NCBI GenBank assembly: GCA_028095005.1
Contig: CM051459.1
Location: forward strand, 147,726,901-147,790,900
Source: Rhynchospora pubera
Taxonomy: Eukaryota > Streptophyta > Magnoliopsida > Poales > Cyperaceae
Reading direction: 5' to 3'
DNA: 64,000 bases
Translations under genes and position numbers: made by a program
Shown: positions 24,251-37,809 of the stretch, piece after piece
How positions within the stretch are numbered: position 1 is the first letter of the stretch
Layout: each line of letters begins with the position of its first letter
The notes under the pieces: model-generated
What the model saw: the letters and a program-made list of their open reading frames with translations, nothing else
Databases searched by the model: none
Told to the model about the DNA's origin: nothing

Positions 24251-25077
24251 AAAAGAAAAAGAAAAAATTTTGTCTATACCGCTTAGAACTGAAAAATTAG
24301 AAAATTTACCCTCCGAAAGTAAAACTTCTTATTTGGCCCCCCCAAAAACATAGATTTCTTTTGTTTCTGGCTTTCTGCCACAATCTTTAATCTTATGAAT
24401 TTTTTAACATTAAAATAAAAAAATTGGACCATTATACCCTGGATCAACTAAGCCCTGCACTTAGTCGATTGGGATCGATTGGATCTATTCAAATTGTAAT
24501 CTCTCTCTCGTGAACACTAAGACCCAGTTGATTGGGATGGATTGGATCTAAACCTAGTTACTCACTCAGTCCATCTTCGTCTCTTCTTCTCTCTGCTAGT
24601 GATGAACCCTAAACCTAGAATTTGCACCAACCAAACCCGGCCTTCGTCACTCTCCTTGACCCTTCCGCCGTACCCTCCGCCTGAGTCGCACTTGCACTTT
24701 GCCACCTAGTCGTCCTTCTTCTCTCTGCTTTTGCTCACTTCGATCTCGCACTAACCGTTGCTCTTTTCGCTTAGCATCTGTCTCTCTCTTCTCCCGTTGC
24801 TCTCATCGCTTAGCATCCGCTATAGATATGTTGCCTCTTTCATTGTACTACTTTGTACAATTCTTACTCCATCCTTTTTTTGTTTTCTTTGCTTTTGTTT
24901 GAATGTAAAGTTTTCACAAACTATTGCATAAATGGTGGATTGTTTGTGCTATATATATTGTGTTTTGACCAGAACTAACAGAGCAACAATCATGGCGGAG
25001 AGGGTTTCCTCCACTGGGGGCCGATGCTCGACGAAACTGAATGAGAGAAGGTTTCTGATATGCTCGAACGAGGATGC

Positions 25078-26335
25078 TGTTGGAGTTATGTCCTAGAAGT
25101 CAATAATTTAATGACTTAAATATTAGTTTATGTTATGAATGATAATTTTATCATTTGTTCCTAGGTTTATCATTGACAGATCATTCAGGTTGAAGATCTT
25201 AATTGTAGATATCTGTGGATCATTCTTTAGAATGACAATAATAAATCTAAACGGTCCATAATCTTAATAATTAACAAGGAACATTAATTATCATATAAGA
25301 TTAGTATGCAAGTTAAGTGATAATTAAGTTCTACAAATCAGAGGTAAAGAGTTACCGACTTAATTGCATATGTATATGTTATGGAACATAGTACAGGACT
25401 TGACCCAACGAAATAAATATATGAATTGTGTTATGTGTCATTATTTATTTCGTTATGATTTTGGTTCTAACTTTGAGATGTTTATCTTTTTCACACGAGG
25501 ATAGGTTCAATAAATATTGTCTACCACTGATTCCCGATAAGGGCTGCTATACGGACTTTATTTATGTTCTCTTGAATTGTGCGGGGAAAAGCTAATCATC
25601 AAGAAAACTGTATGTCCCTCATTAATTCACTTAGTGAGTGACGATATCTGTTTGGGCCCCTTTATGAAGTTGGATCGTATGCGCGCAACTAGGCGATCAA
25701 CTCTAGATCAAGAAACGTATAATCTGCAAGAATGACACATTCCTATCTTGGATTATACGATTATATCGTGTGACATAAGAATCAAAATAGATAAATACTT
25801 TTATTCTCTTATGCAGGATTTAAATATTGTAACAGTACATTATATATGCGAATTGGGAATCATAACGTGTTGCTAGATACCGATTATGCTTATTGGAATT
25901 AAATAACAATTTAATTTCATGTCCAACATAGCATAAATCCTCAAAGGGTCACACATAATAAGATGTTTAACCATACGTGCATTATTTTATTTATTTGCAA
26001 CAGTGAGTATTGCAAAAATATGATAAGTTGATTAATTAATTATATACCGTTGTGAACGTTATAATTAATGAAGTCAAATGGATCATATTGAAATAAATTA
26101 ATGCATTGTCTAATCTCTAGATAATTATTATTAAGTTAATAATTATTTATAAACAACACACTTAATTTATTTAAGTTAATTGGGCCTTTATTTATTGGTA
26201 AATTAAATGTCTAATTAATAGTAATTGTATGGGGCCTTTAATTAATATAATTAAGGTCTAAATGGAGATGAGCTAATGTATGGGGCCTTTAATTATCTAG
26301 GCCCACTAGAAGGCCGGCCCTATTAGGGTGGTAGG
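25078..26335 (+). mobile_element. Solo LTR A, left part (split by Copia insertion)
   Basis: Begins TGTTGGAGTTATGTCC and aligns along its length with solo LTR B at 54906. It is interrupted at 26335 by the Copia element and resumes at 35698. The two LTRs share gene-sized blocks such as CCGATAAGGGCTGCTATACG. No internal retrotransposon proteins of this family are present. Confidence 0.75.
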
Positions 26336-28128
26336 TGAAGGATTTCATGATGCGAATCGGGTAATTTTAAAATTTTTATTAACCGATAACATCTAAGATC
26401 GTTCTTATTGTCGCTAACTTTCCTATATTATATTTGCATCACAATCACATATATTCTTATAAGAAGGATTGTTGAGCCATACCTATGGTCTCTAACGAAG
26501 CTTTGTTCCTCTTGGTTCACCTTGAATCCGAAACAAGAATGACAGTTGAATCCGTGCTAGCGAACTCCCCGTCAACACCTAGCTCCACCACCCGTGTCTT
26601 GATCGATTGCTTAATCGATAGAATATTTTAACAAATATTTTGAGGAAGAGAAAGACAAAGCTTCAACACATGAAGACTTACTTGTGTTCAAATTTTCTGA
26701 TCTGTTTTACCTTTAAAACATCAGAATAAACCTTTCAAATTCGTATAGCATTCAAAGCCACTAATCAGAAATTAAAACAACACTTTAATTTCTGACGTTG
26801 CAGCACTAAAACATTGATAACTCTCTGTAGGAAACTCCAAACGACATGAAACTTGAACCATTGGATTCTACACTTCCAGGGCTACAATTTTCATACATCA
26901 TTTGTCCAATTTGGTTATCATTTGCTATACTAATTGTCAGTTTAAAATTGGCTCAAATTCTGACCCGAATTTAAAGCCTTCTTTCTCTCTTCATTTGTTA
27001 AAATAATTGGGCTTGGGCTTTAAATAAATTTATGCACTCTATAATAATATTCATATATTATTATATTATGTGAAACACATATTATACTCATAATATTCAC
27101 ATCTCAATAAATTTATTCCTTACTAGTTAATCACGTCATGTGATATAATTTTCTATTTGTACACTTTGTTTCATACAACATGAAACCTTGTACATAGAAA
27201 ATATATTTCTTGTTTCCCATTCAGTTGGTGTGACCTATATTGAGGATCCATATTATGTTGGCAATGGAATAAAACATTTTATTCCATAAACTGTAAGCGG
27301 TACTCTAGCATACATTACAGCTACCCAAATAATATAGATGTTTAGCAAATCCTTTTACGAAACACGATCCTTCTAGTAATGCTATTAACATTACTTGTGT
27401 CTATTCCTTACCATATGATATTATGATTATTATACAAAGTAGGGTTGTGTCATCTTCGTATTATAATCTTTTCTTGGTCTCCAATAAGTATGATTATATA
27501 ATTATAACTGCACTTCAGTTATATTGGATCCATTTATAATCTTACTTTACCAAGGGGCCCTTTATAATATCATTCCTCAACTCATGAGTGGCAATTAGCT
27601 ATTGACATATATATTTCCATCCTACACAAGTTATATACAAAGAACTATTACTTTTAACACCACAAGCTTCAAATGGCTTTAAGTAATAATCACGTTGCAT
27701 ATTTCTTATGTGAAAATATATCATATCAATCTTAGAATTAATGACACGATAAAAATATTAATGACACAAACACAATCCATATAATATTTTTTTCAATTAG
27801 GTCTGTTCAATATATGAAACTTTTCATATACTCGTGTTATTAAATGATAATCCTTTATCAACGTTTACAGAACTACAACGTACTTTTAATCAACACGACA
27901 GTCTTGTATGGCATATTAGTGTTCCTGCTAATATCCAAGACCTGTGAACATTTTAGAGATATATATTCATTTTATTTAGAGTTCTGCGGTTCAAGACCAA
28001 GAGCATCTTCTTGAACACTTCTAAATACGAATATAAACTCATGGAACAAAATGTAATAACATCCAATTCATAAATATAACATATAAAAGTAATCACCATA
28101 AGATAACTTTTAGAACACAATTCCAACA
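26336..28128 (-). repeat. 3' LTR of the Copia element
   Basis: A 1,793-bp direct repeat of 33900-35692. On the minus strand it runs from TGTTGGAATTGTG to GAAATCCTTCA, i.e. TG...CA ends. Confidence 0.93.
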
Positions 28129-28139
28129 ATCTCCCACTT
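28129..28139 (-). promoter_or_regulatory. Polypurine tract
   Basis: AAGTGGGAGAT on the minus strand, immediately before the 3' LTR, the expected site for plus-strand DNA priming. Confidence 0.75.
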
Positions 28140-28203
28140 GTTCTTAAAGTTACTTCTTATACATTCTTATGTATTAACTTTAAAACTAGGGTTGCCTTTT
28201 GAC

Positions 28204-31200
28204 TCATTCTGTTATCTCTATCCACTCGCCATGTGTTTTCAAACCCATGGAATCAAAGTGAACTTCACTTTTGGCTTGAGATAAAGGCTTTGTTAGCGGA
28301 TCTGCTGTGTTACCATCCGTGTCCACCTTTAACAATTTTATTTTACCATCTTCTATGAAGTCCCGAATGACAAAGTACTTTCTATACATGTGTTTGATCT
28401 TGTGTTATGAACCACGTCAAGTTCCTCATTGAACTTTTTTATCAAACATTTACTTCGTTGGCTTTAGCAACAACCATCAATTCTGATTGGATGCTTGAGT
28501 CAGCTGTTTGCTAAATGTTTGAATCTTTTCAAACTAACAGCGCTTCCATTCAGAATGAATACATATCCATATTGCAATTTTTTATCATCATAATCGGTTG
28601 CAAAACTCGCATCGCTGTAGCCTTCTACAACGAGTTTCCTTGTCCCTCCATACACAAGAAACTTATCCTTAGTTCTGTTAAGATACTTAAGGATATTCTT
28701 GACTGCACTCCAATGTGCAGGACCTGCATGGGCTTGATGACGACTTGTCATACTTAGAGCATACGCGACATCAGGTCGTGTACAAACCATAGCATACATG
28801 ATAGAACCAATTGCAGAAGCATATTCTACATTCTTCATGGTATCAATGTCTTTACGTGTCATAGCACGTTGAGACTTGCTAAGTTTTACACCTTGACTCA
28901 TTGGCACATTTCCTTTCTTGGAATTTTCCATGTTGAATCGTTTCAACACTTTGTCAATGTATGTACGTTGACTTAAGCCAATGAGTCTACGTGACCTGTC
29001 TCTACATATCTTGATTCCCAAGATATATTGGGCTTCACCCAAGTCTTTCATTGAGAAAATCTCTTTCAATGAAATTTTTGTTTGCTCCATTAAGGGAATA
29101 AAGTTGCCTATCAATAGTATGTCATCGACATACAGGACCAAGAAAAGTACATAGCTCCCACTTACCATCTTGTATACACAAGGTTCTTCCTTACTAATAA
29201 ATCCAAGGCGTTTAACCTCTTCATCAAAGCGCTTGTTCCAACTCCTGGATGCTTGCTTCAATCCATAAATGGACCTTTGAAGTTTGCATACTTTACTGCC
29301 ATTATTTGGATCTTCAAAACCAGGAGGTTGTACCATGTACACATCCTCTTCCAAATTCCCATTAAGGAATGATGTTTTGACATCCATTTGCCATATTTCA
29401 TAATCATAAAATGCAGCGATGGCTAGTAATATCCGAATTGACTTAAACATTGCAACAGGCGAGAAAGTTTCGTCATAATCAATCCCTTGAACTTGACTAA
29501 ACCCTTTCGCTACAAGCCTTGCCTTGTATGTTGTCATGTTTCCATCCATGTCCATCTTCCTCTTGAAAACCCATTTGTTTTGAATAGCTTTCTTATCTTG
29601 AGGAAGATCTACCAAGATCCACACTTGGTTGTCATACATGGATTGCATTTCAGATTTCATGGCTTCATACCATGATTTTGAGTCTTCTCTTTTCATTGCT
29701 TCTTCAAAGGTCTTTGGATCATCCATATCCATTACCAAGATCTCATGAAGTCCTAGATACATATCAGGCTTCTTCCTAGATCTTGTTGACCTTCTTAGTT
29801 CTTGTGGCTCTTCATGTTCATCTTGAGTACCTCGAACCTTTTGCACAATCTCTTGTGGAATTAGTTCAATACTCGATTGAACACCATGTGGTGATTCATG
29901 AACCTCTTCCTCAATAGGTTGAGGAACTTGTACACTAATGCTCCCACTAGCCGTCGGAACTATGGTTGGGCTACTTCGATCTACATGGTTGTCATCCATG
30001 ACCTGATCGAGGTCTTGTAGTGTTTCTTGAGTTTCCTCAAGCATTACACTACTCCCACTACTTTTGATTCTTTCGAGAAATTCTTTCTCTAAGAAAATTG
30101 CACCCCTTTCAACTAATATTCTATTTGTTGTCTTGTGCCAAAAGTAGTATCCTTTTGTTTCTTTCGGATAACCTATAAAGAAGTATTTTTCTGCTTGGGG
30201 TTCTAGTTTGGTTGACATCAATCGTTTGATGTAAGCCTCACAACCCCAAATCTTGAGAAAAGACAAGTCAGGAGTTTTTCTTGTCCACAACTCATACGGA
30301 GTTTTCTCGACAGATTTAGATGGAACAATATTCAGTGTGTAAGCTGCAGTTAGCAATGCATGTCCCCAAAAATAAAGAGGCAATTCTGTTTGGCACATCA
30401 TTGATCGAACCATATCAAGCAATGTTCTGTTTCTCCTTTCCGATACACCATTCCACTGAGGTGTTCCTGGAGGAGTCAATTGTGGTATGATACCACACTC
30501 TTTCAGATATGTACCAAATTCATTACTCAAGTATTCTCCACCACGATCAGTTCGTAAAATCTTAATTCTCTTACTCAGTTGATTTTCAACTTCATTCTTG
30601 AATTCTTTGAACTTGTCAAAAGATTCACTTTTGTTCTTCATTAGATAAACATAGCCAAAACGACTGTAGTCATCTATGAACGTAATGAAGTACCTAAAAC
30701 CATCTCGTGCACTTGTTCTCATTGGACCACATACATCAGAATGTATCAATTCCAACAACTCTTTCGCCCTTGAACCTTTCTTCTTGAATGGTTTCTTAGT
30801 CATTTTACCAACTAAACAAGATTCACATGTCTCTATTGCATCGCAATCCATGAGACCAAGAAGATTACTATCATGTAACTTCTTAATGCGTTTCTCATTT
30901 ATATGACCAAGACGATAGTGCCATAAGAGAGTGTTATTTTCATGAGATACTTTAAGTCTTTTGTTATTGATACTTAGAACATGTTTATCATTCACTTCTA
31001 GCAAATATAAACCATCATGAACAGTAGCATTTGCATAGAAAATTCCATCTTTTGCAATACTCAAACACGAGTTTGAAATGGTAAAGACATAACCATCTTT
31101 GTCCAAACATGACACAGATATAATGTTCTTACATATAGATGGAACATAATAAACATTATTCAAATTAATTATTAAACCACTAGATAAATGAAGATTTATT

Positions 31201-32249
31201 GAGCCAATGGCCAATGCCGAGACACTAACACCATTGCCCACCTTCAAAATGACTTCTCCTCTCTTGAGATGTCTTCTATTCATTAGTGCCTGCATATTTG
31301 CACAAATATGAGCACATGATCCAGTATCAATTACCCAATCATGAATAGATGTGGTTAAATTAATCTCAATAACATAGATACCTTTCGGAACCTTGGGACG
31401 CTTCCGCTCTATTTTGCCTGAGTTTAAGTCAGCCTTGTACTTTGGACAATTCGCCTTGAAATGTCCCAACTCATGACAATAATAGCACTCGGTTTGCGGA
31501 GTTGGCGAATTTTTCTTTTTGCCTTTGGAGGTGCTCGCTTGAGCTTCTCTATTCCCCTTGTTCTTTTTAGATATCTTTCTTTTGCCCTTTCCTTTTTGAA
31601 CTTTCTTGCCATTCTGTGAGATCGCGAGAACATTCTTCTCTCCCTTATGTCTGTTCATATCGGCCTCAGCTTGCTTCAAAGTCTGATGGATCTCATCCAG
31701 GGTCATTGCCTTTTCACGCAAGTGAAGATGCATGACTACATCTCTGTAAGATGGAGGCAATGAACCAAGGATTATATCCTCAGCAGAGTCAGCATGCATT
31801 GGAGCATTTAGCTTCTCCAATTTCTCAAGGTAACCCAACATTTTCAACATATGTTGGTTGACAGAAGACCCTTCTGCCATGTTACACCTTGTGAAAGCTA
31901 AGGTGATCTTTGAACGCTCTTTACGAGCATTCTCCAGAAACATCTTGGAGAGACGTTCGATTATCTCTTTTGGAGTATTGTTTATGAACTTTCTAGTAAG
32001 TTCAGTAGCCATACTTGCCAACATGAGACCTTGAACGCTCAGTTCATCCTTGCGGTACTTTTCAGATTTGGTGTTTTCTTCATCAGAGGGATTTGTACCT
32101 AGTACTGGAGCATCTTCCTCCAATACATCAACAAGATCCTCCGACCTGATGATAAGTTGGAGTTTCAATTCCCAATCAAGGAAATTGGAACCATCATTCT
32201 CCAACGGAAACTTTTCGAGTATGGATCGGATAAGTAAATTGTTTGTCAT
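28204..32249 (-). pseudogene. Copia gag-pol polyprotein, broken in the RNase H domain
   Basis: From the ATG at 32249 an open frame of 1,249 codons runs to a stop at 28500. Order: gag; CCHC knuckle CYYCHELGHFKANC (about residue 255); protease DTGS (about 308); integrase with HSDVCG, TDRGGEY and the ERRNR block; reverse transcriptase with YVDD (about 1040); start of RNase H (GYSDASFA, about 1210). Downstream, similarity continues in other frames to a final in-frame piece at 28389-28204 ending ADPLTKPLSQAK and GEWIEITE. At least two frame changes and a deletion of the RNase H core lie at 28390-28520. Gag, protease, integrase and RT look intact; RNase H is not, so the element should not move on its own. 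Confidence 0.9.
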
Positions 32250-33885
32250 TCAATAAAATAAATTAAAGGATTTCATGTTAATATTTATGTAAAATTTCAT
32301 ACTACATATTTAAAATTTGTCCATTATGCAGTATATTCAAGATCCCATCATAAATAAATCAAACTCATCCGAAATATAAAATCAAGGTAAGTAATCATTT
32401 ACTAATCATAACCTTTTAGAAAACTTTTGCAATCTTTTGCAATTTTCTAAACTTTATGACTCTTGTTGTTTATTAAGAAACTTTTCTTACTAAACGATTT
32501 TCCCGAGACTTCAAGCCTAGATCTTGACTGCTCTTTAAGCAAACTTATTTTATTGGTCAATATGTTTGGCTATATTATCTCCATAAAATAAATGTATCAA
32601 ATGCCTCACATTTAATCCACTTATCAATGGCCTGATAATATATTCGAACACATTCCACGATTTCTAAAGATTAAAGATTACACTCATGCATCTCAATAAT
32701 CTTTAGCTTAAAGTGGATAAAATAAGAAGGAAAAATACTTAATTTTTCATTGGACAATTCAAATGTAACTATAGTTTGGTAGGTCATGTTTCCATACACC
32801 CATACCTATCCTAACATATCATTCACATATAATCATAAAGCACATCACATATCACAATCACAAAACATTTGTGAGTTTGTATGCCTCTTGCGCTTCTCTT
32901 CATCCACCGTTTTGTCTTCTTGCACCATTGGATGAAAAATTGCATATAAAATAAATATGATGCCCCAAACTTTATTATGAATCCTTTCAAAATAAAATTT
33001 GCTAAGTGCAATTATTAGGAACCCATCTCATTCTCACAATGCATATGATGTAAATAATAAAGAAAGGCATCCTATACATAAATTGCCTTTTGTGCCTAAT
33101 TAATAAACACTTATTAAACTTGCTTACAATCAAACAAACACATCACATCAAAATTTACATCACACAAGGCATTGAAATGAGACATACAAACTCGGTTCCC
33201 TGCAAAACAAAAATAGAATAGGAATTGCATACCGATGCACTATTTTGTACCTTTTAGTTAATTTCCATTTCTTAAGCAATTGCAGTTCTCTAAATCATTT
33301 AAATCCCAGAAAAATGATTTTATAATTCTCTGTTACAATTTGCACCATAGTTTGAAAAATAATCTTTTAAACATTTAAAAGAAAACTCAAACCGTTATTG
33401 TTCTTGTCACAGAAAAACTGCGCACTGTTGCTGTTTTGCCTTTGTGACGAAATTTCATAAAACTTTTGTATAGGAAAGTTTTATTATTTGAAAACTAGAC
33501 TTCAATATCTAAATTTAGAAACTGGTTTCATCAAAATACGATAATTCATTTGAGAGAAATCGATATTTTAATTTAAGCAAAAAAACTGCTACTGCTGCTG
33601 GAAAAATCCAGCAACGCGCTATTTTTCTTATTTTTGTTTAACATCATAGATCTGTCCAAAACCTTGATCTATATAATCATCATATTCTAAGCTTCTTTCA
33701 GAATAGTAAGAATTTTAGAAATTTCAAAAATAATCAACCAGTAATCTAATAACAATATTGCAAAGCATGTAACAAAAATTCAGCTCGAATTTTAGAGCCG
33801 CAACACAAAAGAACAATTAACTAAGCACTTATGTAATAAAATTACATAATAAAATAGCCTAATTAACGATAATAAAGAACCTAAT
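32250..33885. other. Copia untranslated leader
   Basis: A 1.6-kb AT-rich stretch between the primer-binding site and the gag start, without a long frame. It is unusually long for a Copia leader and would hold the packaging signal. Confidence 0.6.
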
Positions 33886-33897
33886 GCTCTGATACCA
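33886..33897 (-). promoter_or_regulatory. Primer-binding site (initiator tRNA-Met type)
   Basis: The minus strand reads TGGTATCAGAGC, complementary to the 3' end of plant initiator tRNA-Met, two bases inside the 5' LTR. Confidence 0.9.
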
Positions 33898-33899
33898 AT

Positions 33900-35692
33900 T
33901 GAAGGATTTCATGATGCGAATCGGGTAATTTTAAAATTTTTATTAACCGATAACATCTAAGATCGTTCTTATTATCGCTAACTTTCCTATATTATATTTG
34001 CATCACAATCACATATATTCTTATAAGAAGGATTGTTGAGCCATACCTATGGTCTCTAACGAAGCTTTGTTCCTCTTGGTTCACCTTGAATCCGAAACAA
34101 GAATGACAGTTGAATCCGTGCTAGCGAACTCCCCGTCAACACCTAGCTCCACCACCCGTGTCTTGATCGATTGCTTAATCGATAGAATATTTTAACAAAT
34201 ATTTTGAGGAAGAGAAAGACAAAGCTTCAACACATGAAGACTTACTTGTGTTCAAATTTTCTGATCTGTTTTACCTTTAAAACATCAGAATAAACCTTTC
34301 AAATTCGTATAGCATTCAAAGCCACTAATCAGAAATTAAAACAGCACTTTAATTTCTGACGTTGCAGCACTAAAACATTGATAACTCTCTGTAGGAAACT
34401 CCAAACGACATGAAACGTGAACCATTGGATTCTACACTTCCAGGGCTATAATTTTCATACATCATTTGTCCAATTTGGTTATCATTTGCTATACTAATTG
34501 TCAGTTTAAAATTGGCTCAAATTCTGACCCGAATTTAAAGCCTTCTTTCTCTCTTCATTTGTTAAAATAATTGGGCTTGGGCTTTAAATAAATTTATGCA
34601 CTCTATAATAATATTCATATATTATTATATTATGTGAAACACATATTATACTCATAATATTCACATCTCAATAAATTTATTCCTTACTAGTTAATCACGT
34701 CATGTGATATAATTTTCTATTTGTACACTTTGTTTCATACAACATGAAACCTTGTACATAGAAAATATATTTCTTGTTTCCCATTCAGTTGGTGTGACCT
34801 ATATTGAGGATCCATATTATGTTGGCAATGGAATAAAATATTTTATTCCATAAACTGTAAGCGGTACTCTAGCATACATTACAGCTACCCAAATAATATA
34901 GATGTTTAGCAAATCCTTTTACGAAACACGATCCTTCTAGTAATGCTATTAACATTACTTGTGTCTATTCCTTACCATATGATATTATGATTATTATACA
35001 AAGTAGGGTTGTGTCATCTTCGTATTATAATCTTTTCTTGGTCTCCAATAAGTATGATTATATAATTATAACTGCACTTCAGTTATATTGGATCCATTTA
35101 TAATCTTACTTTACCAAGGGGCCCTTTATAATATCATTCCTCAACTCATGAGTGGCAATTAGCTATTGACATATATATTTCCATCCTACACAAGTTATAT
35201 ACAAAGAACTATTACTTTTATCACCACAAGCTTCAAATGGCTTTAAGTAATAATCACGTTGCATATTTCTTATGTGAAAATATATCATATCAATCTTAGA
35301 ATTAATGACACGATAAAAATATTAATGACACAAACACAATCCATATAATATTTTTATCAATTAGGTCTGTTCAATATATGAAACTTTTCATATACTCGTG
35401 TTATTAAATGATAATCCTTTATCAACGTTTACAGAACTACAACGTACTTTTAATCAACACGACAGTCTTGTATGGCATATTAGTGTTCCTGCTAATATCC
35501 AAGACCTGTGAACATTTTAGAGATATATATTCATTTTATTTAGAGTTCTGCGGTTCAAGACCAAGAGCATCTTCTTGAACACTTCTAAATACGAATATAA
35601 ACTCATGGAACAAAATGTAATAACATCCAATTCATAAATATAACATATAAAAGTAATCACCATAAGATAACTTTTAGAACACAATTCCAACA
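33900..35692 (-). repeat. 5' LTR of the Copia element
   Basis: The 1,793-bp partner of 26336-28128. Differences seen by eye include single bases near the positions equivalent to 26411, 26782 and 26853. It would carry the element's promoter. Confidence 0.93.
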
Positions 35693-35697
35693 GTAGG

Positions 35698-36206
35698 TGG
35701 GTGGCACACTTGTAATTAGTGTGAACTTTGTGCTAGGGTTTGGAGGCTATATAAGGACCTATATGGAGGCTCCTTGGATGGCTCTCTCTCTTCCTCTCCT
35801 AGCCGCCACCTTCTCCCCTCTTTTGGCGCATCTCTTCCTCTCATCTCTCCACACAATTGCTCATGTGTTGAGTTCTCTCTTCCACAAATTAATTGGTGAA
35901 TTAATTGAAGAAAGGGAAAGATTTGGGATTAGACTTGTTATTCTCATCGCTAGCACGATTCGAGAATAACTTGGTTAATACCTTAGTGGACTCGAGGCGG
36001 GCGATTTGGAGGTGTTTGGAGAGCACCCCATCGATTTCTAAGCCGTAGGATCGAACCTCTTGATTGCTATATCAAGAGAGATATAATTTCCACCCCTTCT
36101 CTTTGTGTTAATGAGCTTAAACACTATATCCTATTGTGTATGATGTTTTAATTGCTAAATTAAGTGTAATTAGCATAAAAATAAAAAAATTATGCATTTC
36201 CTATCA
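35698..36206 (+). mobile_element. Solo LTR A, right part
   Basis: Continues the LTR broken at 26335 and ends ATTTCCTATCA at 36206. It matches the last 500 bp of solo LTR B. A TATATAAG box lies at 35748-35755. The 5-bp flanks of the reassembled LTR (GATGC and GACGG) agree at three positions, as expected for an old insertion. Confidence 0.75.
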
Positions 36207-36855
36207 GACGGCATGGTGGAGAGTGCCAAAGCGACGGAGTAGAAACTGAGGAGCGATGAAGGAAGGTTGGGTTTAGAAAGAGAGGCAAGGCGACAGTGGA
36301 GGAAGGCAAAGTTAGAGTGGAGAAGGTTTGTAGTGAGGGGTGATGGAGGCAATGGAGGCGATGGAGAAGGCTGCAGTGACATCTAGGCGAGAGCTAGGGT
36401 TTAGGTCTCCGGCTACTCATTAAGCCCATCAATTTCCCGATCAGTGAGAGAAGAAGAAGAGGCGAAGTTCAAGTTTAATCGAGTGGGTTCATCAGTGGGA
36501 TCCAGGGTTGATTCAGGTTTCAATCGAATGGTTCTGGATCTAAGGGTATAATGGTCAGCAAAAAATAATTTTATTATTTAAATGTTATTTATATTGTAAA
36601 AAGGGGAAGAGTGGCATATATAGAGACAATCCCAACTTTAGAGGGGCAAAATCACGAATTTGTACTTTCGGATAAATGCTCCATTTTGTAGGTCTGAGGG
36701 ATACAGAAAAAAATTTTCCAAAAAGAAAAATTTAATTAATCGCTCCAAGGACGAAACTAAACGACAAACACGTTCAATTTGGGCCGAATTAGGATCAGTA
36801 TTGATCAAAGTGGGATCAGGAACATTGTTATAGTCCACAATCAGAAGGACTTAGC
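36207..36855. other. No gene seen
   Basis: Right flank of solo LTR A up to the MULE-2 target site. Contains the right arm of the old inverted-repeat element. Confidence 0.5.
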
Positions 36856-36954
36856 CTTCCGGGACCGAAATTTTGGATAATAATATTAAAATAATATAAT
36901 CCAATAAAATTAATATCAATATAATCAGTTTAATATAAATAGTATCGTAAGATC

Positions 36955-37062
36955 GGAATCCTGGATTCCGAACGTTAGATCGGATTCTCGGATTCCGATC
37001 TAACATTAGATCGGATTCTGGGATTCCGATCTAACGTTAGATCGGATTCTGGGATTCCGAAC
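36955..37062. repeat. Palindromic array in left TIR of MULE-2
   Basis: Three to four units built on AGATCGGAATCC / GGATTCCGATCT joined by TAACGTTA, each unit nearly self-complementary, with a spacing of about 30 bp. The mirror set is in the right TIR (41478-41610). Confidence 0.8.
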
Positions 37063-37809
37063 AGTGCTGTAACTGCTCAATTTTGTCGTTTTTCATGGTT
37101 TTATTATACTTCTATTATAAAAATTAATTAAATATATAAAATTTTAATATTAAAATAATATATTATGAAATTTTAGTAATATATTTTGAAGATAAAATAA
37201 TAAATTAATATATTTTATTTTACTTCTATTTATAAACATTAATTAAATATATAAAATTTTAATATTAAATTAATATATTATAAAATTAATATATTAAAAA
37301 TTAATTAAATAAAATTATTTAATAATTTGACTTAATTTAATGTAATAAAATCTTATTTAGTTGTTTGAAGTAATTAATTAAATTTAATTTCATTTAGTTA
37401 ATTTAATTTGATTGAGCTATTATTTTTTTAACTACTTTAATTTAATTTACAAAACAATATAAATTATTAATTTAATTTTACAATTTTAATTAAAATATAA
37501 TTATTAATTTACTTAAATTGAAAACAGTAAAAAGAAAAAGAAAAAGTATTGATTTAATGTAAGTAATTATATTTGAAAAAAATAATTTATTTTAGGTAAT
37601 GAATTATTTTAATTAATGAATATGATAATTAATGAATATGATAATTTATTAATAAATCAATTTTAATTACAAAAAATATAATATATATATTTAAATTTTA
37701 ATTTATTCATTAATATAATTAAAATATTTATAATAATTATTATTAAATTAATAAAATAAATAACAGTAAAAAGGGAAAAAGACCAAAAACTGATTTGATT
37801 GGGCGGTGG

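Larger units (their letters stand above)
26336..35692 (-). mobile_element. Copia LTR retrotransposon, full structure, defective polyprotein
   Basis: A 9,357-bp element read on the minus strand: 5' LTR 33900-35692, primer-binding site, gag-pol, polypurine tract, 3' LTR 26336-28128. The TSD GTAGG is at 26331-26335 and 35693-35697. Domain order integrase before reverse transcriptase gives Copia. The LTRs differ at only about seven places that I noticed in 1,793 bp, so the insertion is recent. The homologous site in solo LTR B (near 56143) has GTAGG once with no insert. Confidence 0.93.
24252..36720. mobile_element. Old element whose inverted ends flank the nested LTR insertions
   Basis: A stretch at about 24270-24345 (CCGAAAGTAAAACTTCTTAT, then GGCCCCCC) has a diverged reverse complement at about 36640-36695 (CCGAAAGTACAAATTCGTGA when read in reverse, then TTGCCCC). 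Without the LTR insertions the arms would lie about 1.4 kb apart, suggesting an old TIR element. No TSD was verified. Confidence 0.3.

Noticed and set aside
35697..35969. 90-codon frame in the right part of solo LTR A, with a partial counterpart in solo LTR B
   Set aside because: It lies within LTR leader sequence after the TATA box; the counterpart in LTR B diverges, so it is not a conserved protein.
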